64,000 bases of DNA, from NCBI RefSeq assembly GCF_034258515.1, contig NZ_CP139438.1:1-64000 (forward strand), given 5' to 3'. Source of the DNA: Pseudarthrobacter oxydans (GTDB lineage Bacteria > Actinomycetota > Actinomycetes > Actinomycetales > Micrococcaceae). A program made the position numbers and the translations under genes. The notes below the pieces were generated by a model. That model was not told the origin of the DNA, searched no databases, and saw only the letters and a program-made list of their open reading frames with translations. Below are positions 30,692 through 38,244 of this stretch, in pieces. Position 1 is the stretch's first letter, and every line of letters starts with the position of its first letter.

Positions 30692-30723
30692 AGAGCTCCG
30701 GTCGAGAGACCGGGGCTCTTTTT
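30692..30723 (+). terminator. Terminator of tRNA-Leu
   Basis: AGAGCTCCGGTC and GACCGGGGCTCT form a 12-bp stem with one mismatch and a 4-base loop GAGA, followed by a T-run. It begins 14 bases after the tRNA end. Confidence 0.85.
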
Positions 30724-30748
30724 GCGTTAACGCGCCGATCCTGGGGTT

Positions 30749-30787
30749 GTTCGCGAATCCGGGCCTTGAAGGGTTGGATCCGCGAAC
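30749..30787. repeat. Imperfect palindrome beyond the tRNA-Leu terminator
   Basis: GTTCGCGAATCC (30749-30760) and GGATCCGCGAAC (30776-30787) are reverse complements with one mismatch. A small inner CCTT/AAGG pair sits in the loop. It lies between the tRNA-Leu terminator and the end of the minus-strand GntR gene. It could be that gene's terminator or a recombination site at the edge of the core region. No matching copy was seen elsewhere in the window. Confidence 0.5.
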
Positions 30788-30828
30788 AAGCTGAGGTTTC
30801 GTGCCCGATAGCCAGGCGGCACGCCAGG

Positions 30829-31527
30829 TTAGGGCCGCGCGGAAGCCTTGAACCGTCGTCGTGAATTGGCCAGGTGGCTGCGCATGGCAGCCGCTGCGGC
30901 AGCCTCGTCACCGTCCGCAATGGCCTCCGAGATGGAGCGGTGCTCCTGGACCACCTGGTCGAAGTGGTCCCGGGCGTAATGCTCGACGCCGGTCATGAGG
31001 CGGGTGCGCGGCATCGCGATCATCGTTTGGCCAAGCGCCGCCAGGCAGTCGGAGTAGTAGGGGTTGCCGGAGGCCGCGGCAACGGCGCGGTGGAACTCGA
31101 AATCCGACTTCATGGCGCGGGCGGGGTGCCCCGCGCTGGCGGTGAACTCCTCAAGGGCCGCGGTGACGGCGCGCAGCTGCCGCTCGGTGTGGTTCCGTGC
31201 GGCCAACGCGGCGGCTTCGGTTTCCACGCCCATACGGAACTCCAGCAGGTGGACCCGGTCCTCCATGGTGGCCACCGGACGGGCCCCGGGTGCTGCCTGG
31301 GGCCGGTCCGTCGGCGGCGTGAGGGCGAAGCTTCCCCGCCCCCGCTCGGTTTCAACAAGCCCCTCGGCCTGGAGCCGGGTCAGCGCCGCGCGGACAACCG
31401 TCCGGCTGACGCCGAAGTCGCTGATGAGGGTGTTCTCGCTGGGGAGCTTCTCACCCGGCTGGATGACGCCGTCAACGATGCGGTTGCGAAGGTCAGCGGC
31501 GAGGTCCGCGGTGAGGTTCCGACTCAT
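30829..31527 (-). CDS. GntR-family regulator, FadR subfamily
   Basis: This 232-residue regulator has an N-terminal winged helix-turn-helix (about 5-70; GEKLPSENTLISDFGVSRTVVRAALTRLQ pattern) and an all-helical FCD ligand domain with conserved Asp/His positions (EFHRAV). ATG 31527 (MSRNLTADLAA) is chosen because the HTH starts there. It follows and probably controls the sugar-acid dehydratase, with an 11-base gap in the same direction. The likely inducer is an aldarate or a breakdown product, by analogy with other FadR-type regulators of sugar-acid genes. Confidence 0.85.
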   Translation of the reverse strand: MSRNLTADLAADLRNRIVDGVIQPGEKLPSENTLISDFGVSRTVVRAALTRLQAEGLVETERGRGSFALTPPTDRPQAAPGARPVATMEDRVHLLEFRMGVETEAAALAARNHTERQLRAVTAALEEFTASAGHPARAMKSDFEFHRAVAAASGNPYYSDCLAALGQTMIAMPRTRLMTGVEHYARDHFDQVVQEHRSISEAIADGDEAAAAAAMRSHLANSRRRFKASARP

Positions 31528-31537
31528 GGCTTCAAGG

Positions 31538-32665
31538 TTACGCGCCGAACTCCACGGTCTCGGTGGTCCAGGCACGTGCCTGGTCGCTGAGGGTGACGCC
31601 GAGGCCCGGGCGGTCCGGGACGATCATCCGGCCGTCCTTGGTTTCGAGCCGTTCATTGAACAGCGGGTCGAGCCAGTCGAAGTGTTCCACCCAGGGCTCG
31701 CGCGGGTAGGCAGCGGCGAGATGGAGATGGATTTCCATGGCGAAATGCGGTGCCAGGCCCAGCCCGCGCTCGTCGGCCAGGGCGGCCAGGCGGAGGAACT
31801 GGGTGATGCCGCCGACGCGGGGAGCGTCCGGCTGGATGATGTCGCAGCCGTTGGCGTTGATGAGGCCCTTGTGTTCGGCCACAGACGCCAGCATTTCACC
31901 GGTGGCGATGGGGGTGTCCAGGACGTTGGCCAGGTGGGCGTGGCCCTCGAAGTCGTAGGCGTCCAGGGGTTCTTCGATCCAGATCAGGTTGAACTCCTCG
32001 AGCTGGCGGCCCATCCGCAGGGCGGTGGCCCGGTCCCACTGCTGGTTGACGTCCACCATCAGCGGAACGTCCCAGCCGATGTGTTCGCGGATGCCTGCGA
32101 CGCGGCGCAGGTCCTCTTTGCTGTCGGGGAGGCCCACTTTGACCTTGATGCCGCCGATGCCTTCCTCGAGTGACTGGGTGGCCCGGGCCTTCACTTCCTC
32201 GAGGGTTGCGTTCAGGAATCCGCCGGACGTGTTGTACGTCTGCACGGAGTCGCGGTACGAGCCCAGGAGCTTGGCCAGCGGCAGGCCGGCCCGCTTGGCT
32301 TTGAGGTCGTAGAGGGCGATGTCGATGGCGGCCAGTGCCTGGGTGGCGACGCCGGACCGGCCCACTGACGCTCCGGCCCACAGCAGCTTGGTGTAGATCT
32401 TCGCAATGTCGTTGGGATCCTCGCCGATGACGCCCTCGGCTACTTCCTTGGCGTGTGCATACTGCGCCGGCCCGCCGGCCCGCTTGGAGTAGCTGAATCC
32501 GACGCCGGTGTGCCCCAGCTCCGTGGTGATTTCCGCGAACAGGAAGACCACCTCCGTCATGGGCTTCTGCCTGCCCGTGAAGACCTTGGCATCGCTGATG
32601 GGAACAGCGAGGGGAAGGCGGGCGGTGGACAGTTTGACGTGCCGGATCAGGTCGACGGTACTCAC
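31538..32665 (-). CDS. L-talarate/galactarate dehydratase (enolase superfamily)
   Basis: This enolase-superfamily enzyme is of the mandelate racemase type. The 375-residue sequence closely follows what I recall of the Salmonella L-talarate/galactarate dehydratase: VSDAKVFTGRQKP-like N-terminus, SYSKRAGGPAQYAHA, the KVKVG Lys-X-Lys base near 165, metal ligands in DVNQQW, EEPL and GEM, and the His base in APHFAMEIH. The predicted reaction removes water from galactarate or L-talarate to give 5-keto-4-deoxy-D-glucarate. No further aldarate genes are in the window, so the product must be processed elsewhere. Confidence 0.82.
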   Translation of the reverse strand: MSTVDLIRHVKLSTARLPLAVPISDAKVFTGRQKPMTEVVFLFAEITTELGHTGVGFSYSKRAGGPAQYAHAKEVAEGVIGEDPNDIAKIYTKLLWAGASVGRSGVATQALAAIDIALYDLKAKRAGLPLAKLLGSYRDSVQTYNTSGGFLNATLEEVKARATQSLEEGIGGIKVKVGLPDSKEDLRRVAGIREHIGWDVPLMVDVNQQWDRATALRMGRQLEEFNLIWIEEPLDAYDFEGHAHLANVLDTPIATGEMLASVAEHKGLINANGCDIIQPDAPRVGGITQFLRLAALADERGLGLAPHFAMEIHLHLAAAYPREPWVEHFDWLDPLFNERLETKDGRMIVPDRPGLGVTLSDQARAWTTETVEFGA

Positions 32666-32712
32666 GGTTTCTCCTTTGGGCGGGGCCGGGCTCCTTTGCC
32701 CGCCAACTTAGG

Positions 32713-32733
32713 ATATAAGTGCTGTACTTATAT
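32713..32733. promoter_or_regulatory. Perfect palindromic operator upstream of the sugar-acid dehydratase
   Basis: ATATAAGT (32713-32720) and ACTTATAT (32726-32733) form a perfect 8-bp inverted repeat with a 5-base spacer, 48 bases before the dehydratase start. A further TACAAGTGGT follows. It differs from the ATTGT-type operators of the catabolic island, so it is probably the site of the neighbouring FadR-type regulator. The AT-rich arms may also contain the -10 element. Confidence 0.6.
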
Positions 32734-33189
32734 TACAAGTGGTGCCTTGTTAGGCTGCTCGTCCTTGGCCTGGCTCAAGGGGCTGGCAGACCGAATTCCT
32801 GGTGATTCCGTACCACGCGGGCCAGGACGGACTTCTCAACAACGGATGCGGCACGCCGATCCACCTCCGCAGCATCGAATTCGACGAGGCCCACGATCTA
32901 AAGCATCAGGTTGGCCACGGAGGCGTTTCGCCGGTGAAGACCAGAGGACAACTGTGGTGTCCCCGTCCAGTCGAAGCCTCCTGAGCCTAAATGCTGTCAG
33001 GATGAAATCTAAGACTCGTTGAGAACCCTGTCTGGGAAGGGGCGAACCTGCTCTTTTCTGACGTCGGATGACTGGTCGCCTGACGTCAGGTTGGGGTGTG
33101 CCCTAACTGGAGAGGAGACTGCCCGCGAGTCAGGTTTTTGGGCAAGACCACTCCGCCTACCCACGATGCCGCGTTCCCCACAACTTCGA
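32734..33189. other. Non-coding or degraded stretch
   Basis: I see no gene with family resemblance, ribosome site and normal codon use here. Short ORFs exist, but none carries a recognisable motif. The interval opens the poorly coding region that separates the dehydratase operon from ald. Confidence 0.4.
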
Positions 33190-33495
33190 TCAGGCTGATC
33201 CTACAGCGTCATTAACAGACTCCAATAGTTCGAATTGATGTGCACGCGTACCAGTAACCAGACTCGGGTATTTGGCACCATGAGCTCTGGCTGAGGGCGC
33301 CAATTCAAACACAAGAGTCCAGAGAGTTTTTCTTCCGTGCAGTAGTGGCATGGTCTCGCCTTGCTCTAGATAGCGAAACGGCGCTGGGTCCCCGTCCGGC
33401 CTCCACCAACCACTCAGCGGTGCCAGGTCACCGGTTGTCGCAGTGGAGCACACGTCCTGGTGCTGTTGCACTTGGTGTTCATTAGTTGGCGTCAT
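33190..33495 (-). CDS. Small hypothetical protein with GWW...GxxMP motif (copy A)
   Basis: This is a possible 101-residue protein. The start at ATG 33495 (MTPTNEHQ) has AAGGA 4 bases upstream; a further ATG at 33525 has none. The core TGDLAPLSGWWRP, then YLEQGETMP, HGRK and WTLV, aligns by eye with the ORF at 34342-34608. This pattern of Trp-Trp, Gly-X-X-Met-Pro and a closing Trp recalls small domains found near contact-dependent toxins and in YjzC-like proteins, but I cannot name the family. The surrounding DNA is gene-poor, so it may be a remnant. Confidence 0.45.
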   Translation of the reverse strand: MTPTNEHQVQQHQDVCSTATTGDLAPLSGWWRPDGDPAPFRYLEQGETMPLLHGRKTLWTLVFELAPSARAHGAKYPSLVTGTRAHQFELLESVNDAVGSA

Positions 33496-33741
33496 GGTCC
33501 TTGATGTTCCTAAACATGAGCTCACTTATTTAAAGGTCCGTGATAGTCCCAAGACCCCATACCCCTGGTTTTAGTGATCCTAGGGGGACCTATTGGCGCT
33601 AGGCATGCACCAACAGAGTCTTTCCCTAGAGCACGATTCCGAGGCTAGCTGCGCAGAAGTTTCCGAAACGAGTCCCTTCTCAATGCCGCTAACCAAGCCG
33701 CAGTGCGCAGAGCTGAAACCATGAACTGCGGTCGTTTTTTC

Positions 33742-34008
33742 TCAACCGACAGCGGGGGTCCCTGCTGCTGCACCCTTTGTCCACGTAACCTGCACCTCGG
33801 CTAGGTCAAGTAACCGGCGCCCCCCATTCAGATCGTCCATGATCCAGAACATCCCATGGTCCGGTGCTATATCCGTCACCCGCCCGCGGTGCACGAGCGC
33901 CCCCCCTGCGAGTCGCGGCGATCTCATCTCCAGGCGATAGATCAACGCAGGAGTTGACCGGAACTTCTTCCGTTTCTCGCACCAGTTTCTCCTTTGGCAT
34001 GTATTCAT
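33742..34008 (-). CDS. Hypothetical small protein
   Basis: This is a possible 88-residue ORF on the minus strand. Its C-terminal half (VHRGRVTDIAPDHGMFWIMDD, then GGRRLLDLAEVQVTW) reads like a compact beta-strand domain. There is no strong ribosome site, and an overlapping longer frame exists (to 34126), so the assignment is weak. It lies between the two GWW-motif ORFs in the same orientation. Confidence 0.3.
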   Translation of the reverse strand: MNTCQRRNWCEKRKKFRSTPALIYRLEMRSPRLAGGALVHRGRVTDIAPDHGMFWIMDDLNGGRRLLDLAEVQVTWTKGAAAGTPAVG

Positions 34009-34341
34009 TGACTAAGGACGGTGAAAGACACCGTCCTGCAGGGACAGATGCTTCTTTACGCCAGATATTCCCGTAGCGGGACGCATCGTGGTGTAAGGGA
34101 TTGCAGACCCAGCGCATTGATCCCAATCGACAGCCGACAGCTGTTCCGTGTGTGGCTCAGGCGGGAATAATAACCACAGCGACACGGGCCTTCCCGGGAG
34201 CTCGCTGATCCGGGAATCAGGCCAGCATTCTTTAAACCCTTGATGATTCCTGCGGTTGGCCACTCTCTTGTCATCAACGCCGGCGTCCTGCTACAGCCTC
34301 TGAGCGTCCACTGCCGATGGCCGGTTCCGCTGGCCCCAAAG
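34009..34341. other. Non-coding stretch between small ORFs
   Basis: This interval of about 330 bases has short overlapping frames on both strands but no recognised motif, repeat or RNA. Its base composition is closer to even than that of the core genes. Confidence 0.4.
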
Positions 34342-34608
34342 TCAAATGATATCGAGGAAATTTCCCCTGGACGGAAGATCATGGCGCGGTATCTGGGATT
34401 GCTGCTGATTGCTCATAACCAGTTTCCAGTTACTAGGCCCACCGTTGGCTGATGGCATGATGCTCCCCTCAGTGATGAAGTAGGGGTTTTCAACGTCATT
34501 GAACGGCGCCCACCATCCGTTTGCCGGGCAGTGGTCACCGGTCCGCGCGCTGTGAGACATTCGAACGTTACGCATCAGGGGGGCCGTCAGTTGGAGTCGC
34601 TTTTTCAT
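34342..34608 (-). CDS. Small hypothetical protein with GWW...GxxMP motif (copy B)
   Basis: This is a possible 88-residue protein starting at ATG 34608 with AGGGAAG 4 bases upstream, the best ribosome site in this stretch. The motif TGDHCPANGWWAP, then ITEGSIMP, NGGPSNWKLV, matches the ORF at 33190-33495 in order and spacing. The N-terminus is basic (MKKRLQLTAPL) and not a convincing signal peptide. Function is unknown. It ends 55 bases after (downstream of) nothing recognisable and reads away from ald. Confidence 0.5.
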   Translation of the reverse strand: MKKRLQLTAPLMRNVRMSHSARTGDHCPANGWWAPFNDVENPYFITEGSIMPSANGGPSNWKLVMSNQQQSQIPRHDLPSRGNFLDII

Positions 34609-34663
34609 GTTCTTCCCTATGAAGTGAATCTTTTTCCTGTTAGCGAGTTGGGGGTAGTGGGGG

Positions 34664-35782
34664 CTAGGCCGGAACCAGTTCGCGCCAGTCCTTCACGAGG
34701 GGCAGGTTGTGTGCCCCGGACACCGAACGGTGGGCAACGTGGCCTGCGGCGATGTTCAGGCCCGCAGCGAGGGCGGGGTCGCGATCGAACGCTGCTTTGA
34801 CGCCCAGGTTGGCGAGGGCCACCGCGTAGCGCAGGGTGACGTTGGTCAGGGCGTACGTGGAGGTATTCGGTACCGCACCAGGCATGTTGGCCACGCAGTA
34901 GAAGATGGTGTTGTGCACCTTGTACGTGGGTTCCTGGTGCGTGGTGGGGCGGGTGTCCTCGAAGCAGCCACCCTGATCCACGGCGATATCCACCAGGACC
35001 GAGCCCGGCTTCATGCGGGCCACCAGATCGTTGGTCACCAGCTTGGGGGCCTTGGCGCCGGGGATCAGGACCGAGCCGATCACCAGGTCAGCGTCCACCA
35101 CTGACTTTTCGATCTCATACTTGTTGGATGCCACCGTCTTGAGCCGGCCCTGGTATTGGGCATCCAGCTCGCGGAGGCGGTGGATGTCGATATCCATGAT
35201 GGTCACGTCGGCGCCGAGGCCCAGGGCCATGGCCGCTGCATTGGTGCCTGCAACACCTGCACCCAACACGACCACCTTGGCGGGGCGGACGCCGGGAACG
35301 CCGCCCAGCAAGACGCCCTTGCCGCCGGCGGGGGCCATCAGTGCGGAGGCGCCTACCTGGACGGAGAGGCGGCCGGCCACCTCGGACATGGGCGCCAGGA
35401 GTGGCAGGCTGCGGCCCTCCTGGACAGTTTCATAGGCGATGGCGGTGACGCCGGAGTTGATGAGCTCGCGGGTGAGTTCGGGCTCGGCCGCGAGGTGGAG
35501 GTAGGTGAAGAGGATCAGGTCCTTGCGGAACCGGTGGTACTCGGCCTTGATGGGTTCCTTGACCTTCATGACCATGTCCGCGCGGGCCCAGACGTCGTCT
35601 GCCTCGTTAACGATCTCGGCACCGGCAATGGAGTATTCCTCATCGGTGATGCCCGAACCGAGTCCCGCCCCGCGCTCCACCAGGATCGTGTGTCCATGGG
35701 TGCGGAACTCGTGGACGCCGGCGGCGGTGATGGCCACCCGGAACTCGTTGTTCTTAATTTCTGCGGGAACACCAATGATCAT
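34664..35782 (-). CDS. ald: Alanine dehydrogenase
   Basis: This enzyme catalyses L-alanine + NAD + water to pyruvate + ammonia + NADH. The 372-residue protein starts at ATG 35782 (MIIGVPAEIKNNEFR) with GGAG upstream; a longer ORF start at 35800 is unneeded. It has substrate-binding residues near the N-terminus (VPAEIKNNEFRVAI, MKVKEP), the dinucleotide-binding VVLGAGVAGTNAA, and the DIAVDQGGCFE motif. It is divergent from ehuB and shares the operator at 35870, which ties it to the catabolic regulon. A role in recycling alanine back to pyruvate after transamination is inferred. Confidence 0.93.
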   Translation of the reverse strand: MIIGVPAEIKNNEFRVAITAAGVHEFRTHGHTILVERGAGLGSGITDEEYSIAGAEIVNEADDVWARADMVMKVKEPIKAEYHRFRKDLILFTYLHLAAEPELTRELINSGVTAIAYETVQEGRSLPLLAPMSEVAGRLSVQVGASALMAPAGGKGVLLGGVPGVRPAKVVVLGAGVAGTNAAAMALGLGADVTIMDIDIHRLRELDAQYQGRLKTVASNKYEIEKSVVDADLVIGSVLIPGAKAPKLVTNDLVARMKPGSVLVDIAVDQGGCFEDTRPTTHQEPTYKVHNTIFYCVANMPGAVPNTSTYALTNVTLRYAVALANLGVKAAFDRDPALAAGLNIAAGHVAHRSVSGAHNLPLVKDWRELVPA

Positions 35783-35869
35783 TTCGTAACTCCAATCCAA
35801 ACTCTGCTTAAGGCCCGAGCCTGTCCCTTTGACGGGCTCCTCGACACCCTTGCAGAATCGTACATTCGT

Positions 35870-35881
35870 ATTGTTGACAAT
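35870..35881. promoter_or_regulatory. ATTGT-NN-ACAAT operator 1 (ald / ehuB)
   Basis: ATTGTTGACAAT lies between divergent ald and ehuB, about 90 bases from each start codon. Read toward ehuB, its TTGACA (35874-35879) could be the -35 of a promoter with TAGGTT 17 bases on, so a bound repressor would block it. Confidence 0.8.
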
Positions 35882-35970
35882 GCTACATCATTATCTTAGG
35901 TTTGTGTAACACAGCTCACAGGGCGGTTGTCCTGATTTAGCGCCGGCGAGGCCGGGCGAATGGAGAAGAA

Positions 35971-36864
35971 ATGAGAAGCAACATCACACGGCGGAACCTC
36001 CTTCGAGGTGCTGGCACAGCCGCTCTCGGAGTGACGGTCGCTGGTTGGATAACCAGCTGCTCCAGTGTTCCCGCTGGTAACCCGGCAACGGGTGCGACGA
36101 GCAACCTGCTGGAAACTGCAAAGGCGCAGGGCTTCATCCGAGTAGGCATCGCCAATGAGCCGCCTTATACACAGGTCAGCCCGGACGGTCAGGTCACAGG
36201 ATGCGAACCCGACGTCTTGCGGGCAGTCTGTAAGCGCCTGGGAATCGACGAGGTTCAGGGCATCATCACACCCTATGAGTCCATGATCCCCGGACTGAAT
36301 GCCAACCGCTGGGACGTGATCGCAGCCGGCCTGTTCATGAAGCAGTCACGATGCTCGCAGATTCTTTACTCCGAGCCAGTCATTGTTTCTACCGAATCCT
36401 TCGCCACGCCCAAGGGCAATCCGAAAAGCATCCTCACGATCGCTGACATCATCGCAGATCCCGATTTGCGTATCGCCGTTCTCCCCGGTGGATTTGAAGA
36501 AGGAGTTCTCAAGGCGGCTAACGTTCCTGCCAACCAGCAGGTTAAGGTCAATGACGGTCGAAGCGGCCTCGAAGCGCTGAAGGCAAACCGCGCGGACGCT
36601 TTCATGCTTCCCACGCTGTCGCTGAAGTCTCTGGCCGAGAGCGACAATAGCTTTGACATCACAGCACCGATTGAAGATGCGCCGCGCACTGGCTCGGGAG
36701 CAGCTTTCCGTCAGGGCGATACGTCCTTCCACGAGGCCTACAACAAGGAGCTTGCGGCATTCAAGGCCACGCCGGAGTTCGGGGAGATCCTCACCAAGTG
36801 GGGCTTCGATTCAACCGTCGTTGAAGGCGTAACTGCTGAGGAACTATGCAAGACCGAAGGCTGA
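35971..36864 (+). CDS. ehuB: Ectoine-type ABC transporter substrate-binding lipoprotein (EhuB-like)
   Basis: This 297-residue solute-binding protein of the polar amino acid type has a twin-arginine TRRNLLRG at 6-13 and lipobox ITSC with Cys30, so it is probably a Tat-exported lipoprotein. As I recall the Sinorhizobium EhuB structure, ectoine is held by Glu21, Phe24, Tyr60, Phe80 and Arg85. Here Glu63, Tyr66, Tyr102, Phe122 and Arg127 keep exactly that spacing (3, 36, 20, 5), with Tyr replacing the first Phe. This supports ectoine or hydroxyectoine as ligand, though related cyclic amino acids are possible. It is first in ehuBCDA, with GGAGAAG upstream. Confidence 0.75.
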   Translation: MRSNITRRNLLRGAGTAALGVTVAGWITSCSSVPAGNPATGATSNLLETAKAQGFIRVGIANEPPYTQVSPDGQVTGCEPDVLRAVCKRLGIDEVQGIITPYESMIPGLNANRWDVIAAGLFMKQSRCSQILYSEPVIVSTESFATPKGNPKSILTIADIIADPDLRIAVLPGGFEEGVLKAANVPANQQVKVNDGRSGLEALKANRADAFMLPTLSLKSLAESDNSFDITAPIEDAPRTGSGAAFRQGDTSFHEAYNKELAAFKATPEFGEILTKWGFDSTVVEGVTAEELCKTEG

Positions 36865-36892
36865 TCACCCCTGGAGTGGGAGGGTGCACCGA

Positions 36893-37591
36893 GTGAATGC
36901 TGTTATCGAGTACGCGCCCCTGCTGTGGCAGGGTTTGCTAACTACCCTGATGGTGACGGTGCTTGGGGGTGCACTGTGCTTGGTAGTAGCCTTCGCCGCA
37001 GGTCTGGCCCGCCTGTCCCGGCACCGAATCCTCCGGTGGCCTGCCGGCGTCTTCATTGAGGTGTTCCGCGGAACGTCCCTGCTGGTGCAGATGTTTTGGT
37101 TGTTTTTCGCACTGCCGTTTTTCGGAATTCAGCTCCACCCGCTGACAGCTGCAGTCCTGGCACTGGGCCTCAACGAGGGGGCCTATGCCGCCGAAGTGGT
37201 CCGCGGTGCCATCGCCAGCCGAGCCAAGGGGCAGACAGAAGCCTGCATTGCCCTGGGCATGGAACCCGCGTTAAGGCTTCGCAGAATCATCATCCCGCAG
37301 TCCATCCCTGCCATGCTCCCACCGTTTGGCAATGTAATGGTGGACCTCTTGAAGAACACGTCGCTCGTTTCACTGGTCACGGTAGCGGATCTGACCTTTA
37401 GCGCCCAGATGATTCGAAGCACGACTGGGCAGACGACTGCAATCTTCACCACAATCCTGGTGATGTACTTTGTTTTGTCCTACCTGCTGACTCTGCTCAC
37501 AGCTTGGCTGGAGAAGCGTTTCGCGCTTGACCGCAAAGCCCTGACTCTGCAGAAAAAGGAAAACATTCTCATGAAGGTGGGTGCAGCATGA
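36893..37591 (+). CDS. ehuC: ABC transporter permease (EhuC-like)
   Basis: This 232-residue inner-membrane permease of the HisM/GlnP type has about five helices and the ATPase-contact EAA loop EACIALGMEPALRLRRIIIPQSI. GTG 36893 (VNAVIEYAP) has GGGAGG about 9 bases upstream; GTG 36884 is an alternative. It is 28 bases after ehuB and overlaps the next permease by 4 bases (ATGA). It would form the heterodimeric channel with EhuD. Ectoine specificity is inferred from the neighbouring binding protein, not from this sequence alone. Confidence 0.78.
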   Translation: MNAVIEYAPLLWQGLLTTLMVTVLGGALCLVVAFAAGLARLSRHRILRWPAGVFIEVFRGTSLLVQMFWLFFALPFFGIQLHPLTAAVLALGLNEGAYAAEVVRGAIASRAKGQTEACIALGMEPALRLRRIIIPQSIPAMLPPFGNVMVDLLKNTSLVSLVTVADLTFSAQMIRSTTGQTTAIFTTILVMYFVLSYLLTLLTAWLEKRFALDRKALTLQKKENILMKVGAA

Positions 37592-38244
37592 TTTGGGATA
37601 ATGCGTTTGCGATATCAATACTCCCGATCCTGTTGCAGGGGCTGTGGACCACGGTCCATATAACTGTCGTGGGAACTCTGCTCGCAGCCGGGCTCGGTCT
37701 TGTCTTCGCTGTTCTCCGACGGCTTGCCATTCCCGTGCTGTCAAAGGTCATTGCCTTCCTAGTCGTGTTTGTCCGCGGTACTCCACTGTTGGTGCAGGCC
37801 TACGTTGCCTTCTTCGTGCTCCCTTCCTATGGCATAAGCTTCGATGCACTCACAACCGGCATCGTGGTGATCGGCGTGAACTACAGCGCCTATATGGCCG
37901 AGGTCTACCGCAGCGGCATCCAAGGTGTCCCCAAGGGGCAGTGGGAAGCGGCGACAGCATTAAGCCTTCCCGGGACCCGCACCTGGGGCCGAATTGTCCT
38001 GCCGCAGGCAATCCGCACCGTCGTCCCGATGCTTGGCAACTACCTCATCCAGATGTTCAAGGATTCAGCAGTCCTATCCGCAATTACCGTGGTTGAACTT
38101 ATGGCCACCGCCCAGGCAATTGGAAGCTCCAACTTCCGTTATCTGGAGCCACTCACCCTCGCAGCTCTGCTGTTCCTGGCAGTAAGCTACCCAGCCTCCC
38201 GGCTCGTCAATAGATTGGAGCGGCGCTATGCGCCCCAGCACTGA
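37588..38244 (+). CDS. ehuD: ABC transporter permease (EhuD-like)
   Basis: This 218-residue second permease of the polar amino acid family has about five transmembrane helices and the EAA loop EAATALSLPGTRTWGRIVLPQAI. The ATG overlaps the ehuC stop, and its 3' end overlaps ehuA by 17 bases, so the three are translationally coupled. It pairs with EhuC to form the membrane pore. Codon use is close to neighbours, with no sign of decay. Confidence 0.78.
   Translation: MIWDNAFAISILPILLQGLWTTVHITVVGTLLAAGLGLVFAVLRRLAIPVLSKVIAFLVVFVRGTPLLVQAYVAFFVLPSYGISFDALTTGIVVIGVNYSAYMAEVYRSGIQGVPKGQWEAATALSLPGTRTWGRIVLPQAIRTVVPMLGNYLIQMFKDSAVLSAITVVELMATAQAIGSSNFRYLEPLTLAALLFLAVSYPASRLVNRLERRYAPQH

Noticed and set aside
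30596..30787. tRNA-Leu as an integration site for the catabolic island
   Set aside because: I found no second copy of the tRNA 3' end, no integrase gene, and core-like genes (dehydratase, ald) lie between it and the island.
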